Source: an uncultured Gemmatimonadota bacterium
GTDB lineage: Bacteria > Gemmatimonadota > Gemmatimonadetes > Gemmatimonadales > Gemmatimonadaceae
DNA: 64,000 bases
NCBI GenBank assembly: GCA_902826615.1
Contig: CADEFN010000001.1
Coordinates: 992,001-1,056,000, forward strand
Direction: 5' to 3'
Below are positions 38,994 to 47,373 of the stretch, one piece after another. Each line of letters opens with the position of its first letter. The first letter of the stretch is position 1. Position numbers and translations under genes: made by a program. Below the pieces are notes generated by a model. The model worked only from the letters and a program-made list of their open reading frames with translations, had not been told where the DNA came from and searched no databases.

Positions 38994-39476
38994 ATGCGCC
39001 TTCTTGCTCTCCTGCTCACGGTTGTCCTTGCCGCTTGCTCGAACTCCAGGCCACAGACGGCGCCGGCGCCCGACGCCAGCACCTATGCAACGGACAATGG
39101 CGTCACCTGGATTACGCCCTACGGGAAACCGACGCGCCCCTTCAGTCCTGCGGTGCAGGTAGGGAATCTGTTGTTTCTCGCGGGGCAGATCGGGACGGCC
39201 GCAAACGCGCAGGGCGGGGTGGTGCCTGGTGGCATCAAGGCGGAAACTCGGCAAACGATGCTCAACATCAAGGAAGTGCTGGAGAAATCCGGGTCGTCGC
39301 TGTCGCGGGTGGTGAAGTGCACAGTGTTCATGGCCGACATGCGCGAGTGGGATCAGATGAACGAGGTGTATGCGACGTTTTTCCCGGGCAACAAGCCGGC
39401 GCGCTCGGCTCTGGGCGCCAATGGGCTGGCCTTGAGTGCCAGGGTGGAGATTGAGTGCATGGCGGCGGTGCCATGA
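38994..39476 (+). CDS. RidA/YjgF-family lipoprotein
   Basis: A 160-residue protein with a lipoprotein signal (RLLALLLTVVLAACSNS, lipobox LAAC, Cys15) joined to a RidA fold. Recognisable parts are VQVGNLLFLAGQIG, TRQTMLNIKEVLEKSGSSLSRVVKCTVFMADM and ARSALGANGLALSARVEIEC. The Arg that binds the carboxylate of imines in active RidA (RVEIE) is present. Most RidA proteins are cytosolic deaminases; export is unusual. ATG 38994 starts the signal. Its stop overlaps the ATG of the esterase gene. Confidence 0.85.
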   Translation: MRLLALLLTVVLAACSNSRPQTAPAPDASTYATDNGVTWITPYGKPTRPFSPAVQVGNLLFLAGQIGTAANAQGGVVPGGIKAETRQTMLNIKEVLEKSGSSLSRVVKCTVFMADMREWDQMNEVYATFFPGNKPARSALGANGLALSARVEIECMAAVP

Positions 39477-40576
39477 GGGCTGCAGGGACGCGGCAGGGGC
39501 GCACGGGGTGGGGAAGGGGTGGGTTGATGGCGCTGCTGCTGACCGGGCTGTGTATCGGGCGGGATGGGCTGGCGCAGCAAACGATCGGTGACGCGGGGGG
39601 CCCCCCCGAGCTGAATTTCGGCCAGGTCCGTCACGTCGCCATCACACCGCCCCCCGCGAAATCGGCGGGTCGCGTGGATACCGTCACGTTCTGGGCGCAG
39701 TCGTTAGGTGTTCACAAGCGCTTTGTCACCTGGCTCCCCCCGTCGTACTCCGCCCAGTCACGCCGACGCTACCCCGTCGCCATTTACCTGCATGGCCTCT
39801 GGGGCAGCGAGACCGACTGGGTCGCTCAAGGATTCATCCACCGCGCCCTCGATTCACTGGTCGCCGCCGGCGGTCCCGAGTTCATCGTCGTCATGCCCGA
39901 TGGCGACGACGGCTGGTACACCACCTGGAATGCCCTCGGCGACTACCCCGGTTGCCGTCGCGACTTTACCGCGCGCCCTGGTGACACCGTCGATTCGTAT
40001 TGTGTGCCATGGCTCCACTACGACGACTACATCGCGCGCGACGTCGTCTCGTTTGTGGACCGCGCCTATCGCACCGAGCCGCGCCGCGAGCGCCGTGCAA
40101 TCGTGGGACTCAGCATGGGAGGCTATGGCGCGCTCACCATTGCCTTTGCTTACCCCGACGTGTTTGCCGCGGCGGCTTCGCATTCCGGCGTGCTTTCGCC
40201 GCTCCTCGACGGCACGCGAACCGACCCACCGCGCTACATCCAGACGATGGCCCGGATGCAGGAAAGCTGGGGCGATCGCTTCTGGCCCCTGATCGCACCC
40301 GCCTTCGGCCCGGACACCACCGCCTGGTGGTCACGCGACCCGGCGCGCCTGGCCAGCAAGCTGTGGAGCCGTGATCGACGTCGTATGCCATCACTCTTCA
40401 TCGACATCGGGACGGACGACGGCCTCCTCTCCCAGAATCGCGCCTTCCGGTACGAGCTGCAGCAGGCGGGCATACCGCACGAGTATGCCGAATGGCCCGG
40501 AAACCATGACTGGGCGTACTGGAGCCGTCACGTCGTGGAGAGCCTGCGTTTTGTGGGACGAATGGTAAGCCGCTGA
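39473..40576 (+). CDS. secreted alpha/beta-hydrolase, putative esterase family
   Basis: A 367-residue exported esterase of the esterase D/antigen 85-like group. The nucleophile elbow is GLSMGGYGAL, the oxyanion-side strand YPVAIYLHGLWG, the acid is probably in FIDIGTDDGLL and the His in GNHDWAYW. ATG 39473 overlaps the RidA stop (ATGA) and gives an Arg-rich n-region before a short hydrophobic core. ATG 39527, behind AAGGGG, is an alternative. A G-quadruplex-capable run (39505-39523) lies between the two starts. CGTTAGGT occurs at 39702. Confidence 0.82.
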   Translation: MRAAGTRQGRTGWGRGGLMALLLTGLCIGRDGLAQQTIGDAGGPPELNFGQVRHVAITPPPAKSAGRVDTVTFWAQSLGVHKRFVTWLPPSYSAQSRRRYPVAIYLHGLWGSETDWVAQGFIHRALDSLVAAGGPEFIVVMPDGDDGWYTTWNALGDYPGCRRDFTARPGDTVDSYCVPWLHYDDYIARDVVSFVDRAYRTEPRRERRAIVGLSMGGYGALTIAFAYPDVFAAAASHSGVLSPLLDGTRTDPPRYIQTMARMQESWGDRFWPLIAPAFGPDTTAWWSRDPARLASKLWSRDRRRMPSLFIDIGTDDGLLSQNRAFRYELQQAGIPHEYAEWPGNHDWAYWSRHVVESLRFVGRMVSR

Positions 40577-40668
40577 CCGCTGCTGGTCCCACGTGTCGCG
40601 TGCCGCATCTCGCGGCTTTGTGATCCACTCCGCTTCTGCCCGAACCACAACCGCCCTAACTTCACGGC

Positions 40669-41187
40669 ATGGCCTCGTTCTTCCCGCAGGTCACCGGCAG
40701 CTTTGCCCTCGACGAGCCGCCCAAGCGCTTCTGGCTCTCGTCGGTGGCCGTGGGCGTGGTCACGGGTGTTGTGGTGCGTCTCTACCGGGCCCTGACGCTG
40801 ACGGTTGGGCCTAACGAGAGTATGCTCTATGTGGGCGCCGCCTTCGTCGTGGGACAGCTCATTGTCCTCGGTATGGCGACGCTGCATCTGGGGAGCTTCA
40901 CCCTCAAACGCTGGATTTCGCGCGCCCCCCTTTTTGCCCTGACCGAGGCGGCGACCGAACTGCTGGTGTCGCTGGGACTCATCGGGCTTGGCGTCGAGCG
41001 CCTGGGGTCGGTGCGCGCCACCTTTGGTGACTGGCCCGCTCTGGCGGTCAACACTTTGTTGGCGCGCGTGCTGGTGGTCCTCCTCTATGCCGGCGTGCTC
41101 GCCGGTGTGGTCCAGCTGGTGCGTCGCTGGATGCTCAAGCGGGAACACCGCGATCACACGCTGCAGGCGGTCGAAGGCCGCAAGTAG
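40669..41187 (+). CDS. small integral membrane protein, unknown
   Basis: A 172-residue protein with about four hydrophobic helices (LSSVAVGVVTGVVVRLY, MLYVGAAFVVGQLIVLGM, ALTEAATELLVSLGLIGLGV, LARVLVVLLYAGVLAGVVQL). It ends in a basic tail. I do not recognise a family. It stands 92 bp after the esterase and 78 bp before the M24 gene, with GCCTAACG at 40809 (Pro-Asn codons). Confidence 0.6.
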   Translation: MASFFPQVTGSFALDEPPKRFWLSSVAVGVVTGVVVRLYRALTLTVGPNESMLYVGAAFVVGQLIVLGMATLHLGSFTLKRWISRAPLFALTEAATELLVSLGLIGLGVERLGSVRATFGDWPALAVNTLLARVLVVLLYAGVLAGVVQLVRRWMLKREHRDHTLQAVEGRK

Positions 41188-41265
41188 GCGTTGGGCGGTA
41201 GACAGCGGCGGGACGAAACGAGAGCTTCCCTTGTCGTGACCTCCACCGCCAACCGTCGCACCCTC

Positions 41266-42675
41266 ATGTTGCTCCGTTCAGTTGCTGCCGCCGCCCTCGG
41301 GCTCGCGGCCCTTGTTCCGCCTGCGCTCGGCGCACAGGCTCCGCAGCGCCCCTTTGGCACACAGCGTGAGCAGGCCGAAATGCAGCAGCGGTGGCTGCGC
41401 AAGCGCATGGAAACCGTCCTGCCGGCGCTCATGCGCAAACACGGCGTGGACATGTGGGTCATTCCGGCGCGCGAATACAACGAGGACCCGACCTTCAGCT
41501 CCCTCGTCTCCCCGACCACGTTTTACGCCCGGCGCCGCACCATCTACGTCTTTTTTGACAAGTGCGCCGCCGCGGCCAAAACCGATCCGGGCGATGGCTC
41601 CTGCATCGAACGCCTCGCGTTAGGCGGGACGTCGCAGGGGAACATCTATCGCGAGTACCGGGCGAAGAAGGTGGTCGCCAATCCGGTCAACACCCGTCAG
41701 GCCGAGTTGTGGGGGGATGCGCAGTGGCAGGTGCTGAAGGAAGTGGTGGAAGAGCGCAACCCGAAGGTGATCGGCATCAATGTCTCGCGCACCCATGCCT
41801 TTGCGGACGGACTCACCCACGGAGAGCACGAGGGGATGTCGCTGGCACTCGGCCGTAAATGGACCGTGCGCTACAAGCGGACGGAACTCCTGCCGCTGGA
41901 GTTCATCGCCGCGCGCATTCCCGAAGAGGAAGAGTTCTACGGACGCTTGACGCAGTTTGTGCACGCGCAGGTCGCCCGCATGTTCTCCAGCGAGATCATT
42001 ACGCCCGGGAAAACCACGACGCAGGAGCTTGTGTGGTGGTGGCGCCAGATGGTTGCCGACAACGGCCTGACCACCTGGTTCCAGCCTTCGATCGCCATCC
42101 AGCGCAAGGGCACCCTGCCGGAGTTGATGGGAGAGAATCCGGTGATCGATGCGGGAGATGTGCTCTGGTGTGACGTCGGCGTCACCGCGCTGCGGCTCAA
42201 TACCGACACCCAGCACAGCGGCTACGTTCTGCGTGAAGGAGAAACCGAGGCTCCCGCAGGGCTGCGCGCGGCGCTCGCCAACTCCAACCAGTTGCAGGAC
42301 TTCCTGTTCGAGGAAACGCGACCCGGTCGCACCGGGAACGAGATCCTCCGTGGCTCACTGGCGAAGCTCAAGGCGACCGGGGTCATGGGCACGATGTACT
42401 CGCACCCGATCGGGATGCACGGGCATGGTGCCGGTCCCGTCATAGGACTGTGGGACTATCAGGAAGGCGTGCCGGGCCGCGGCGACGCCCCGGTGATCCC
42501 GGGTATGTGGTTCTCGTCGGAGCTCCAGACGACGAGCCCGGTCCCTGAATGGGGTGGGCAGCCGGTCCGGGTGGCGCAGGAAGAGGATTTCATCGTCGGG
42601 CAGGATGGACGGCCGCGATGGGCCTTCAAGCGGCAGAGCGAATTCCACCTCGTGCGCCCTCGTCCGGCCAGCTGA
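41266..42675 (+). CDS. exported M24-family metallopeptidase (Xaa-Pro aminopeptidase-like)
   Basis: A 469-residue protein. ATG 41266 opens a signal peptide (residues 1-23, ending ALGAQ). The N-terminal creatinase-like domain is followed by the pita-bread domain with candidate metal ligands in order: the Asp residues of WCDVGVTALRLNTDTQHSGY, the His of HPIGMHGHGAG, and the Glu residues of FSSELQTT and AQEEDFIV. The second Asp position looks non-standard compared with the usual D-x-D pair, so activity is likely but not certain. It should act on proline-containing peptides outside the cytoplasm. Confidence 0.82.
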   Translation: MLLRSVAAAALGLAALVPPALGAQAPQRPFGTQREQAEMQQRWLRKRMETVLPALMRKHGVDMWVIPAREYNEDPTFSSLVSPTTFYARRRTIYVFFDKCAAAAKTDPGDGSCIERLALGGTSQGNIYREYRAKKVVANPVNTRQAELWGDAQWQVLKEVVEERNPKVIGINVSRTHAFADGLTHGEHEGMSLALGRKWTVRYKRTELLPLEFIAARIPEEEEFYGRLTQFVHAQVARMFSSEIITPGKTTTQELVWWWRQMVADNGLTTWFQPSIAIQRKGTLPELMGENPVIDAGDVLWCDVGVTALRLNTDTQHSGYVLREGETEAPAGLRAALANSNQLQDFLFEETRPGRTGNEILRGSLAKLKATGVMGTMYSHPIGMHGHGAGPVIGLWDYQEGVPGRGDAPVIPGMWFSSELQTTSPVPEWGGQPVRVAQEEDFIVGQDGRPRWAFKRQSEFHLVRPRPAS

Positions 42676-42696
42676 GCCCGACACCGGACAAGGGCA

Positions 42697-42738
42697 CCTC
42701 ATATATTTGAGGCATGCGGGTCCCATACCGCATGCCTC
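42697..42738 (+). promoter_or_regulatory. two overlapping hairpins upstream of the GroES-like gene
   Basis: CCTCA (42697-42701) can pair with TGAGG (42708-42712). An 11-bp perfect stem, GAGGCATGCGG (42709-42719) with CCGCATGCCTC (42728-42738), reuses the bases GAGG. The two stems are therefore mutually exclusive. The larger may terminate the M24 transcript; together they could form a switch in the leader of the gene at 42808. No CIRCE element is present. Confidence 0.5.
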
Positions 42739-42807
42739 CGGAATCTCATCACTCACCTCTCGCGGTTCGCCTCCCCAGCCGCGATTTGAACCAGACCAAA
42801 ACGGCAC

Positions 42808-43185
42808 GTGCAGCGCGGAAACAAACGACTGGTAGTTGTGGGCGACCGGGTCCTCATTCGCCTCGAAGACGGGGAGGAGCGGACCAACGTGGGTCTCTAC
42901 CTTCCGCCGACCGCGATGGAATCCCAGGCGGTGCAGGGCGGCCATATCGTGGCCACCGGCCCCGGGCACCCCATGCCCGACTTCAACGAGTCTGGCGACG
43001 AGCCCTGGCGCATCACACCCCGTGAGCCCGGGCAGAAGTTCGTGAAGATGCAGGCGCGCACTGGCGACTACGCCCTCTTTTTCCGGAAGGCGGCCGTCGA
43101 GATCACCTTCGAAAACGAGCGGTATCTCGTGGTGCCACAGAATGCGCTTCTTGCCCTGGTGCGCGAGAGCGACCACGAAGACTGA
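42808..43185 (+). CDS. GroES-like co-chaperonin (Cpn10 family)
   Basis: A 125-residue protein longer and more divergent than housekeeping GroES. The Cpn10 pattern is visible as VVVGDRVLIRLEDGEERTNVGLYLPP, GGHIVATGPG and DYALFFRKAAVEITFENERYLVVPQNALLAL. An insertion (about 55-75) occupies the middle. GTG 42808 is the start. No groEL is adjacent, so this is probably an accessory paralog. It is 48 bp upstream of a bacilliredoxin gene, suggesting a small stress-response unit. Confidence 0.82.
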   Translation: MQRGNKRLVVVGDRVLIRLEDGEERTNVGLYLPPTAMESQAVQGGHIVATGPGHPMPDFNESGDEPWRITPREPGQKFVKMQARTGDYALFFRKAAVEITFENERYLVVPQNALLALVRESDHED

Positions 43186-43233
43186 CGGCCGGACGATTGT
43201 GCCGCGTTCCATTCCCGAACCGAGACCAGCTGT

Positions 43234-43677
43234 ATGCGACGAATGATGTACGATGAGCGCCTGGTAGCTCCCATGCGCGAAGACCTCACCCGCATCGGAT
43301 TCGCCGAACTGCGGACCGTCGACGATGTCGAAGCGGCCGTGCCTAACGGGCAGGGCACCACGCTGGTGGTGGTCAACTCGGTCTGCGGCTGCTCGGCGCG
43401 GATGGCCAGGCCGGCGCTAAGGATGGCACTGGAGACGTCGACGACGCGCCCAGAACATCTGACCACGGTGTTTGCGGGTCAGGATGTGGAGGCGACGGAA
43501 CGCGCCAGGTCGTACTTCACCGGCTATCCACCCTCGAGCCCATCGATCGCCCTCCTCAAGGACGGCAAACTCGTTTACATGATGGAGCGCTGGCAAATCG
43601 AGAGCCGGACGGCCGATGCGATCGCCGCCGACCTCCGGTCGGCTTTCGCCACGCACTGTACCAGCGGCACCGTCTGA
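43234..43677 (+). CDS. bacilliredoxin, BrxA/BrxB family
   Basis: A 147-residue thioredoxin-fold protein. The CGC motif (C51-G-C53 in NSVCGCSARMARPA), TTLVVVNSV, TVFAGQDVEATERARSYFTGYPPSSPSIALLKDG and the C-terminal AFATHC match YphP/YqiW closely. These enzymes remove bacillithiol from proteins, so the organism may use bacillithiol or a related thiol. GCCTAACG lies at 43341. The CpaE-like gene starts 8 bp after the stop. Confidence 0.9.
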   Translation: MRRMMYDERLVAPMREDLTRIGFAELRTVDDVEAAVPNGQGTTLVVVNSVCGCSARMARPALRMALETSTTRPEHLTTVFAGQDVEATERARSYFTGYPPSSPSIALLKDGKLVYMMERWQIESRTADAIAADLRSAFATHCTSGTV

Positions 43678-43684
43678 GCCGCTG

Positions 43685-44230
43685 ATGGTGCTTACCCTCT
43701 ACGCCGACCGGCGAACGCCGAACGTCGTAGGGGTTGCACATCACCTGGCCGAGGCACTCCGGCGCTCGCGCCGGACTCGTGTGGTGGAGCTCTATCTCGA
43801 TGACGCGCTCGCGCGGCTCCCCGAAGCGCGCGCGTTGAGTGTTCCACCGCGCCTGCTGCCGGGCAATGTGCGAGCGCTGCTGCCTCGATTCGCGGGGGAT
43901 GACATTGCCGTGATCGCCATGCGCAGCCCCGTGCGCGAGCAGGTCATCACCGCCTTCGACCTCTCCGCGCGGATCGTGGTGGTAGCTGATCCCTCGGTGC
44001 CGTCGCTGCGCGCCACCCAGCGTGTGCTCCGACTCTGTGCTGATGTGGGGTACCCGCTGCAGAAAACCGATGTCGTGATCACCAGGCTCGACAAGCCGGG
44101 GGACACGGATTGCGACGCTGTCCGGGCGGCCCTCCGGCGCGACGTGTCGTGTGTCGCGCCCGTGCTTCCGGCCGACGGGAGCGGGAGCGCCGCCTATAGC
44201 GCGCTCGCCGCCCGCATCTCCGGCGCCTAA
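43685..44230 (+). CDS. CpaE/ParA-like protein lacking a P-loop
   Basis: A 181-residue protein whose strand-helix order (GVAHHLAEALRR, RVVELYLDD, RIVVVADPSVPSLRATQRVL, KTDVVITRLDK) resembles the CpaE/MinD superfamily. The N-terminal position where a GKGG Walker A would be expected reads YADRRTPNVVG, so it should not bind ATP in the normal way. ATG 43685 follows the bacilliredoxin stop by 8 bp. Its TAA stop shares the heptamer CCTAACG with the TAG stop of the convergent ABC permease. Confidence 0.5.
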   Translation: MVLTLYADRRTPNVVGVAHHLAEALRRSRRTRVVELYLDDALARLPEARALSVPPRLLPGNVRALLPRFAGDDIAVIAMRSPVREQVITAFDLSARIVVVADPSVPSLRATQRVLRLCADVGYPLQKTDVVITRLDKPGDTDCDAVRAALRRDVSCVAPVLPADGSGSAAYSALAARISGA

Positions 44231-44232
44231 CG
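44225..44232. repeat. octamer GCCTAACG holding two convergent stop codons
   Basis: TAA 44228-44230 ends the plus-strand gene, and TAG read from 44229 to 44227 ends the minus-strand permease. The two stops overlap inside one copy of the window-wide octamer. Confidence 0.9.
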
Positions 44233-45507
44233 CGCCAGACGCACCCAGCGCAGTACTTCGGTCACCGACGGCTTCTTGCCGTACATGAGGACGCCCACGC
44301 GATAGATACGTGCCGCGAGCCAGATGGCACCCAGGCAGGTCAGCACCAGCAACGCCATCGATCCCAGCACTTCCACTATCGGCACACTCGTCAGGCTCAT
44401 GCGGACCGGCATGAGGATTGGCGCCGTGAAGGGGATGAGCGTCACCACCCGCGCCAGTGTGCCACTCGGTTCGAGCAGCACTGGAGCCAGGAGCAGAAGG
44501 CTGGGAAGGATGAGCAAGGTGAGTGGTGTGGCGACCTGCTGCGCGTCCTGCGTACTCGACACCATCGATCCGGCTGCCGCAAACATGCTGGAGAACAGGG
44601 TGTACCCCAACACAAAGAAGACGAGAAACGCCACGGCGGTGCCAACCGACACCTCGGGAATCGTGAAGGACGGCCCCGACGCCGCCAGGCCAAGCGCCGC
44701 GCCAATCCGGTCCTTGAACTGCATGAGCAGGAGCGCCGAGCCCACCCACACCAGCTGCTGTGTCATGCCGACCGCGCCCACACCCACCACCTTGCCCGCC
44801 AGCAACTTGTCGGGCGACACCGAGGCCACCACCACTTCGGCCACGCGCTGACTCTTCTCCTCGATGACCCCCATCAGGATCGACTGGCCGTACAACACGA
44901 TGCTCATGTACAAAAGCATCGCCACGGCATAGGCAAGCCCGACGGCGTTTTCACCAGCGTCGCCACGCCCGCGTTCGCTCAGGCGCTCGGTCTTGAACTG
45001 CATGTCGATTTTCGAGAGCAGTCGCACACGTTCGCCGTCGAGACCGGCATCCTCGAATCGTTTGCCAAGCACGGCCTGGCTGACCGCTCCCTCAATCAAG
45101 CGCATGTCCGGGATGGTGCTGGCATTCCGGCCCGCATACCGCGCCCGTTCACCACTGACGGTGAGCGCATCCACGACCAGATATCCCGTCTTCTTCTTGT
45201 CCAGCACCTCGCGCGTGAGGGTGCTCTCCGCCGCCGCGATTTCGGCCGGCGTCACCACACGCACCTCGGGGACCGGACCACCCGGCGGCATCCGTTCAGA
45301 GATCCGCGCGCCCAGGTTCTGACCCGACGCGTCGACGATGGCAATGTCGGTGACATCGGCTGAGGGCTTGGAACGCCCGGCCAGCCAGGCTGGAAGAAAG
45401 AGCAGCACCGCCATCATCAGCGGGCCGAAGAACGTGGCAAAGAGGAACCACTTCGAACGCACGCGTTCGGTGTACTCACGACGCGCGACCGCCAGAAACT
45501 TATCCAT
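44227..45507 (-). CDS. ABC-2 permease, NatB-like
   Basis: A 426-residue exporter permease with a first helix (WFLFATFFGPLMMAVLLFLPAW cut across residues 20-42), a ~140-residue extracytoplasmic domain, and a cluster of five or six helices in the C-terminal half (MSIVLYGQSILMGVIEEKSQR; FLVFFVLGYTLFSSMFAAAG). This layout is that of sodium/drug ABC-2 exporters such as NatB. ATG 45507 overlaps the ATPase gene by 8 bp; GTG 45513 is an alternative. The TAG stop lies in GCCTAACG. Confidence 0.88.
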   Translation of the reverse strand: MDKFLAVARREYTERVRSKWFLFATFFGPLMMAVLLFLPAWLAGRSKPSADVTDIAIVDASGQNLGARISERMPPGGPVPEVRVVTPAEIAAAESTLTREVLDKKKTGYLVVDALTVSGERARYAGRNASTIPDMRLIEGAVSQAVLGKRFEDAGLDGERVRLLSKIDMQFKTERLSERGRGDAGENAVGLAYAVAMLLYMSIVLYGQSILMGVIEEKSQRVAEVVVASVSPDKLLAGKVVGVGAVGMTQQLVWVGSALLLMQFKDRIGAALGLAASGPSFTIPEVSVGTAVAFLVFFVLGYTLFSSMFAAAGSMVSSTQDAQQVATPLTLLILPSLLLLAPVLLEPSGTLARVVTLIPFTAPILMPVRMSLTSVPIVEVLGSMALLVLTCLGAIWLAARIYRVGVLMYGKKPSVTEVLRWVRLAR

Positions 45508-46465
45508 GGCCACTCATTCCATCTTCAATGCCCGTGGCACCGACCTTCTGGAGGAAGATCTGGTGCAAGGACGGTTGGACCTTCTCGAATCGCTCCACGA
45601 CGGCGCCGGCCCCAACCAGGCGCTGCAGCAACACCTGGGCACTGGCCTGTTCGGCCAGTTCGATCTCGAAGAAGCGGCTCGACGCATCCATCCGGCGCAC
45701 CAGGGTAGTGTCGCCGAGCACCTCGCGCACCTCGGGGCTCGCTGAGCCCGCCAGCCCTAACGCGATGTGATTGCCGCCATGCGCCGCCCGTACCTCGGAC
45801 ACCGCGCCGTCCAGCACCTTCTCACCCCGTGAGATGATGCAGACGGCGTCGCACATCCGTTCGGCGTTGTCCATCAGGTGAGTACTGAAGATGACCGTCT
45901 TGCCGCGTCGCTTGAGATCGAGCACGGTGTCCTTCAGCGCCTGCGCGTTGATGGGGTCGAGACCGCTGAAGGGCTCGTCCAGAATGACAAGGTCGGGATC
46001 GTGCAGCAGTGTGCCGATGAACTGCACCTTCTGCTGCATGCCACGCGAGAGCTCGTCCACTTTAGCCAGGCCCCAGTCCTTGTCACTCGATCGCAGCGAC
46101 AGCCGTTCCAGCCACTCGTCAATGCGGCGATCCGCGTCGCGACCCTTCACTCCCTTGAGTTCGCCGAGGAAGCGGAGAAGCCGCCGCACCTGCATCTTGC
46201 GATAGAGGCCCCGTTCTTCCGGGAGGTAACCCACCCGATCCAGCACCCCGGCGTTGCCGTTGGGCGCGCCCATGATCGAGACACTTCCCTCGTCCGGGGC
46301 GATGATGTTCAGCAACATCCGGATGGTCGTGGTCTTTCCAGCGCCGTTGGGGCCGAGCAGGCCGTACACGGAACCGACCGGAACCTGCAGCGACAAGTCG
46401 CGCACGGCGGTATGGCCGGCGTATCGCTTTACGACATGCCGTACATCAACAGCGAATGAGGTCAT
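45500..46465 (-). CDS. ABC ATPase, NatA-like
   Basis: A 321-residue ATPase paired with the overlapping permease. Walker A GPNGAGKTTT, Q-loop region VGYLPEERGLY, signature ELSRGMQQKVQF (the first Gly of LSGGQ is replaced by Arg, as is common in the NatA group), Walker B LVILDEPFSGLD and H-loop STHLMDNA are present. A C-terminal ~90-residue domain ends SLHQIFLQKVG. ATG 46465 was chosen; ATG 46504 would add 13 residues. It is divergent from the permease at 46549. Confidence 0.9.
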   Translation of the reverse strand: MTSFAVDVRHVVKRYAGHTAVRDLSLQVPVGSVYGLLGPNGAGKTTTIRMLLNIIAPDEGSVSIMGAPNGNAGVLDRVGYLPEERGLYRKMQVRRLLRFLGELKGVKGRDADRRIDEWLERLSLRSSDKDWGLAKVDELSRGMQQKVQFIGTLLHDPDLVILDEPFSGLDPINAQALKDTVLDLKRRGKTVIFSTHLMDNAERMCDAVCIISRGEKVLDGAVSEVRAAHGGNHIALGLAGSASPEVREVLGDTTLVRRMDASSRFFEIELAEQASAQVLLQRLVGAGAVVERFEKVQPSLHQIFLQKVGATGIEDGMSGHG

Positions 46466-46548
46466 GTGAGGGGAAGCGGACAAGGCAATATACTTGACCG
46501 TCATACGGCACATTCTCCGGCGGCGTTTCTCGCGACACCGACTTCCCC

Positions 46549-47373
46549 ATGACGTCATCCCCAGCACCGAGTGACACGATCGGCCGTGGTGTGCGGCGGG
46601 TGCTTGCCGCGACCTTCGCCTCGCTGCTGCTGGTGGTGTTACTCCTCCCTGTCGGTGCACTCCTCGCGCGTGGAGGCACCGGAGGTGTCCTGGGCCTGCT
46701 GCACGACAACGAGCTTCGGGCCTCGCTCGCCCTCACCGCGATCACGGCCACGCTGGCCACTCTCGTCGGGGTGGTACTCGGCACTCCGCTGGCGTACCTC
46801 CTTGCGCGGCGCTCCTTTCGGGGCAGAGCGCTGGTCGCCGGTGCCCTCGACCTCCCACTGCTCATACCGCATCCGGTGGCGGGCATCGCACTGCTCCTGG
46901 TGTTCGGACGCGAGTCCACTATCGGGCAGGTGCTGGGGACGTTTGGGCTGCGGGTAGTGGGCTCTTCGGCTGGAATCGTGCTGGCGATGCTTTTTGTGTC
47001 GGCACCACTCTTTGTCAGCGGCGCGCGGGAGGCTTTTGCGCGTGTTGATCCGCGTTACGAGGCGGTGGCCCAAACACTCGGCGACACACCGTGGCGCGCG
47101 TTGCGTCGCGTCACCTTTCCCCTCGCATTTCGTGGTCTCCTGGCGTCGGCGGTGGTGATGTGGGCGCGCGCTGTGAGCGAGTTTGGCGCGATTGTCATTC
47201 TTGTGCACACCCCGCGCACGGTGAGTGTGCTCAGTTATGATCGCTTCACCACATATGGCCTGAACGAGGTGGTGCCCGTCGCGGCCGCGCTGGTTGTGCT
47301 GGCGCTTGTGCCCCTTGTCCTGTTGCGCGCGTTGCGAAGTGACGACACCGGCGGCCGGTCGGTGACCGCGTGA
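46549..47373 (+). CDS. ABC permease, molybdate/tungstate type
   Basis: A 274-residue permease with six helices and the EAA loop EAVAQTLGDTPWRALRRVTFPL. Stretches such as LDLPLLIPHPVAGIALLLVFG and WARAVSEFGAIVIL match the ModB/WtpB/TupB group. Its GTGA overlap with the next gene couples it to an ATPase with a TOBE/Mop-like domain, which supports oxyanion uptake. No substrate-binding protein is adjacent. Confidence 0.83.
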   Translation: MTSSPAPSDTIGRGVRRVLAATFASLLLVVLLLPVGALLARGGTGGVLGLLHDNELRASLALTAITATLATLVGVVLGTPLAYLLARRSFRGRALVAGALDLPLLIPHPVAGIALLLVFGRESTIGQVLGTFGLRVVGSSAGIVLAMLFVSAPLFVSGAREAFARVDPRYEAVAQTLGDTPWRALRRVTFPLAFRGLLASAVVMWARAVSEFGAIVILVHTPRTVSVLSYDRFTTYGLNEVVPVAAALVVLALVPLVLLRALRSDDTGGRSVTA

